Below, piece by piece: positions 43,701 through 46,700 of a DNA stretch of 64,000 nucleotides. The position numbers and the translations under genes were made by a program. How positions within the stretch are numbered: the first letter of the stretch is position 1; each line of letters begins with the position of its first letter. Origin of the DNA: Verrucomicrobiales bacterium (GTDB lineage Bacteria; Verrucomicrobiota; Verrucomicrobiia; Verrucomicrobiales; DEV007). The notes beneath the pieces were generated by a model. The model saw only the letters and a program-made list of their open reading frames with translations, had not been told where the DNA came from and did not search any database. The stretch lies in assembly GCA_002698785.1 (NCBI GenBank), contig PAAG01000029.1, positions 35,421-99,420 on the forward strand, given 5' to 3'.

Positions 43701-46700
43701 CAACTTCATTGGAGCAGACGGCACAGCTGGCGGAGGATTGGAAGACCGCGCTCGCGAGAGCTACGTTCAGATCGGTAACGGCGGTGGAGCCAACGATGGT
43801 AATCACGTAGGTGACATCACCGTGAACTCGGCGGGATCGATTACTTTCAGCGCAGCTACGGTTGTGCAGCAGGGTGGGGGAACAGACAGCTTGAACGACA
43901 ACTCCTACGCACAGATCGGTAACGGCGGCTACGCTGCTCGCGGAGATCACTCCGGTGTAATTGATGTGGACGCAGTGGGTGTGATTACCTTCACCGGTGG
44001 CCGTGGTCACGAAAGCTACGCTCAACTTGGGCACGGAGGCTATGATGCGGACAATCCGAATTCTTCTGACCACAATACAATCAACAGCCATCCGGGTAAC
44101 AGCGGAGACATCTTCGTCGATGCGGGTGGAAATATCACCTTCACTGCAGGAGATCAGGCTCACACTTATGTGCAACTCGGTCACGGCGGTGCCTACACCA
44201 AGGCCAATGCTGTCGGTAATATCCATGTGGCGACAACTGGTGGATATGTATTCTTCTCCAGCGGGATCGGTGTGGATGATGGGGATGCAGAGTCATACTC
44301 GCAGCTCGGTCATGGCGGTTACGATGCAGATGGAACCTACACCGGTAATATCGATGTCTCGTCTACCGTAGATATTGCGACGATTAACGGAGTCGCTGTC
44401 CCATCCGGCGTTGTCTTCCTTGCGGGCGATCGTCGCGATAACTACACCCAACTCGGCCACGGTGGACGCGGATCCCGCTCAGGTGGAGCTACTTCGGCGG
44501 ACGCCGCTGGTAACACCGGTGACATCACAGTCAACACAGTGGGTGCGATCCTGTTCTCTGGAGGAACCGGAACCGAAACCAACGCAACCAACGAAGACTT
44601 CCGACTGTCCGCTCAGCTTGGGCATGGTGGTTGGGACGCTGATGTAGCTGGCGATGGTTCCGGGCAATACACAGGCATCGGACACTCTGGTGATATCAGT
44701 GTCACAACAGCACAGGGAGATATTCTTTTCCTTGGTGGTAACGAAAGCATCCTGGGAATAGGTGAGGGCCACGGTCGCGATCATTTCGTGATCCTCGGCC
44801 ACGGCGGACGCTCCGCGAATGGAGACCACCATGGCAATATCACAGTGGAAGCTACAGCGGGAACCATACAGTTCGTTGGTGGTGGTGACCAGGACGACGA
44901 CAGCTCCGATGAGTTCAGCTTCGCTCAACTCGGTCACGGAGGATATGCCTCCAACGGTAACTTCGGACGGGCGGATGAGGAAATCCGCGTGACTGCAGGA
45001 GACGAGATCTTCTTCTCCAGCCAAGCATTTGATCTCTTCGAGAGTCCGGTCGCTTCAGGTCGTGGTAGTTACGTTCAGCTCGGACACGGCGGACAGTCCG
45101 CGCGGGGCGATCACCAGGCAGACATCCATGTGACCGCCGGTTCGGGAGGAATCACATTCCTCACAGCTTCCGGTAACACCACTTATGGCAATGCTCAGCT
45201 TGGTCACGGTGGCTACGATGCAGACAACCCGAACAACGATGGCAGTGACATTACCGACGTGGGTAACTCTGGAAATATCTTCGTCACGACACTCAACGGA
45301 GGTGACATCACACTCTCCAACGAGAATGAAGCCGACAACACCTTTGCACAGATCGGTCATGGCGGAATCTTCACCCACGGAAACAATTCCGGTAATATCA
45401 CGATCAATTCGTCCGGCGCATTCGGTGCAGACGGTGGCACCGGTCACTGGGGTTATGTTCATGTTGGCCATGGTGGTGGCCGTGACGCACGCGGTATCCA
45501 CAACGGAAATATTGAAATCACCGCAGTGGACGACATCAGCGTCACCAGCGGAAATAACCACCGCGCGTTCGGTCAGGTAGGTCACGGCACATGGAACTCG
45601 GAACGTCCCGATACGGTAGTTGGACCCGGCAATACCGGGGCAATCAGCCTGACTTCCACCATGGGTGATATCACTTTCACTTCGGTGGGAACCTCTGGCT
45701 TCGAGGATGCCTACGTGCAACTCGGCCATGGCGGAGACGAAGCACAGGGAAGCAACAGCGGTGATATCACAGTCGAAGCAACCACTGGAGACATCGTCTT
45801 CACTGCAGGCGAAGGGAACGACAACTACGCTCAGCTCGGTCACGGTGGGCACAATGCGAAGGGCGATCACTCCGGCGAAATTAATGTCACCGCAGGTGGA
45901 GAGCTTACCTTCAACGCAGCCGACAGTGGCAACCGCAATTATGCTCAACTGGGCCACGGTGGCTACGAGGCAGATGGAAACATGTCCGGTGCGATCAATG
46001 TCAGTGCTGGAGGGAATCTTACCTTCAATGCAGGTGATGCATCCCAGTCAGCAGGTCGCCTCGGTCACGGTGGTTTCCGTGCTAGCGGAACAATGATGGG
46101 AGACATCGATGTCACCTCTGGTGGAGCGATTGTTCTTCAGGGCGGTCAGGGTGCCAGCACTTCGTCAGTCACGATCGGTCATGGTGGGCACGAGTCCGTT
46201 GGCGATAAGACCGGCAATATTTCTGTCACTACCACCAACGGCGCGAACGGAGACATTCTCCTGGCAGCGGGTGGATCTCCGGGAGACATCTGGGAGTCCA
46301 GTGCAAACATCGGCCACGGCGGAGTTCGCGCACACGGTCTCAGCATTGGAGATATCACTGTGGAATCGGCAGGCGACCTTAGTTTGATCGGTGGCGAAGC
46401 CCACGGAACCAGTGCCCAGATTGGTCACGGTGTGCGTGAAGAAGGTCGTTCCGATCAATCGGCAGACTCGCACAACACGGGTAATATCCACGTTGGGGTG
46501 GACGGAAATCTCCTCCTCCAGTCCGGCACTGTGGAGCGTTCCTACGCTCAGATTGGTCATGGCGGTGAGAATGTAGATGGTGACCACACTGGTGACATCT
46601 GCGTGCATGTCGGTGGAACGGTAGATCTTGATTCCACAAATGCCGTTGAGCAGCTCGCATACACCCAGATTGGACACGGCGGCTACGAGGCCCAAGGAGA

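Noticed and set aside
43243..44226. Long minus-strand frames inside the giant gene (327 codons here, several others)
   Set aside because: By-products of the repeated sequence; they have Thr/Val/Ile-rich translations that mirror GHGG repeats and no independent motif.
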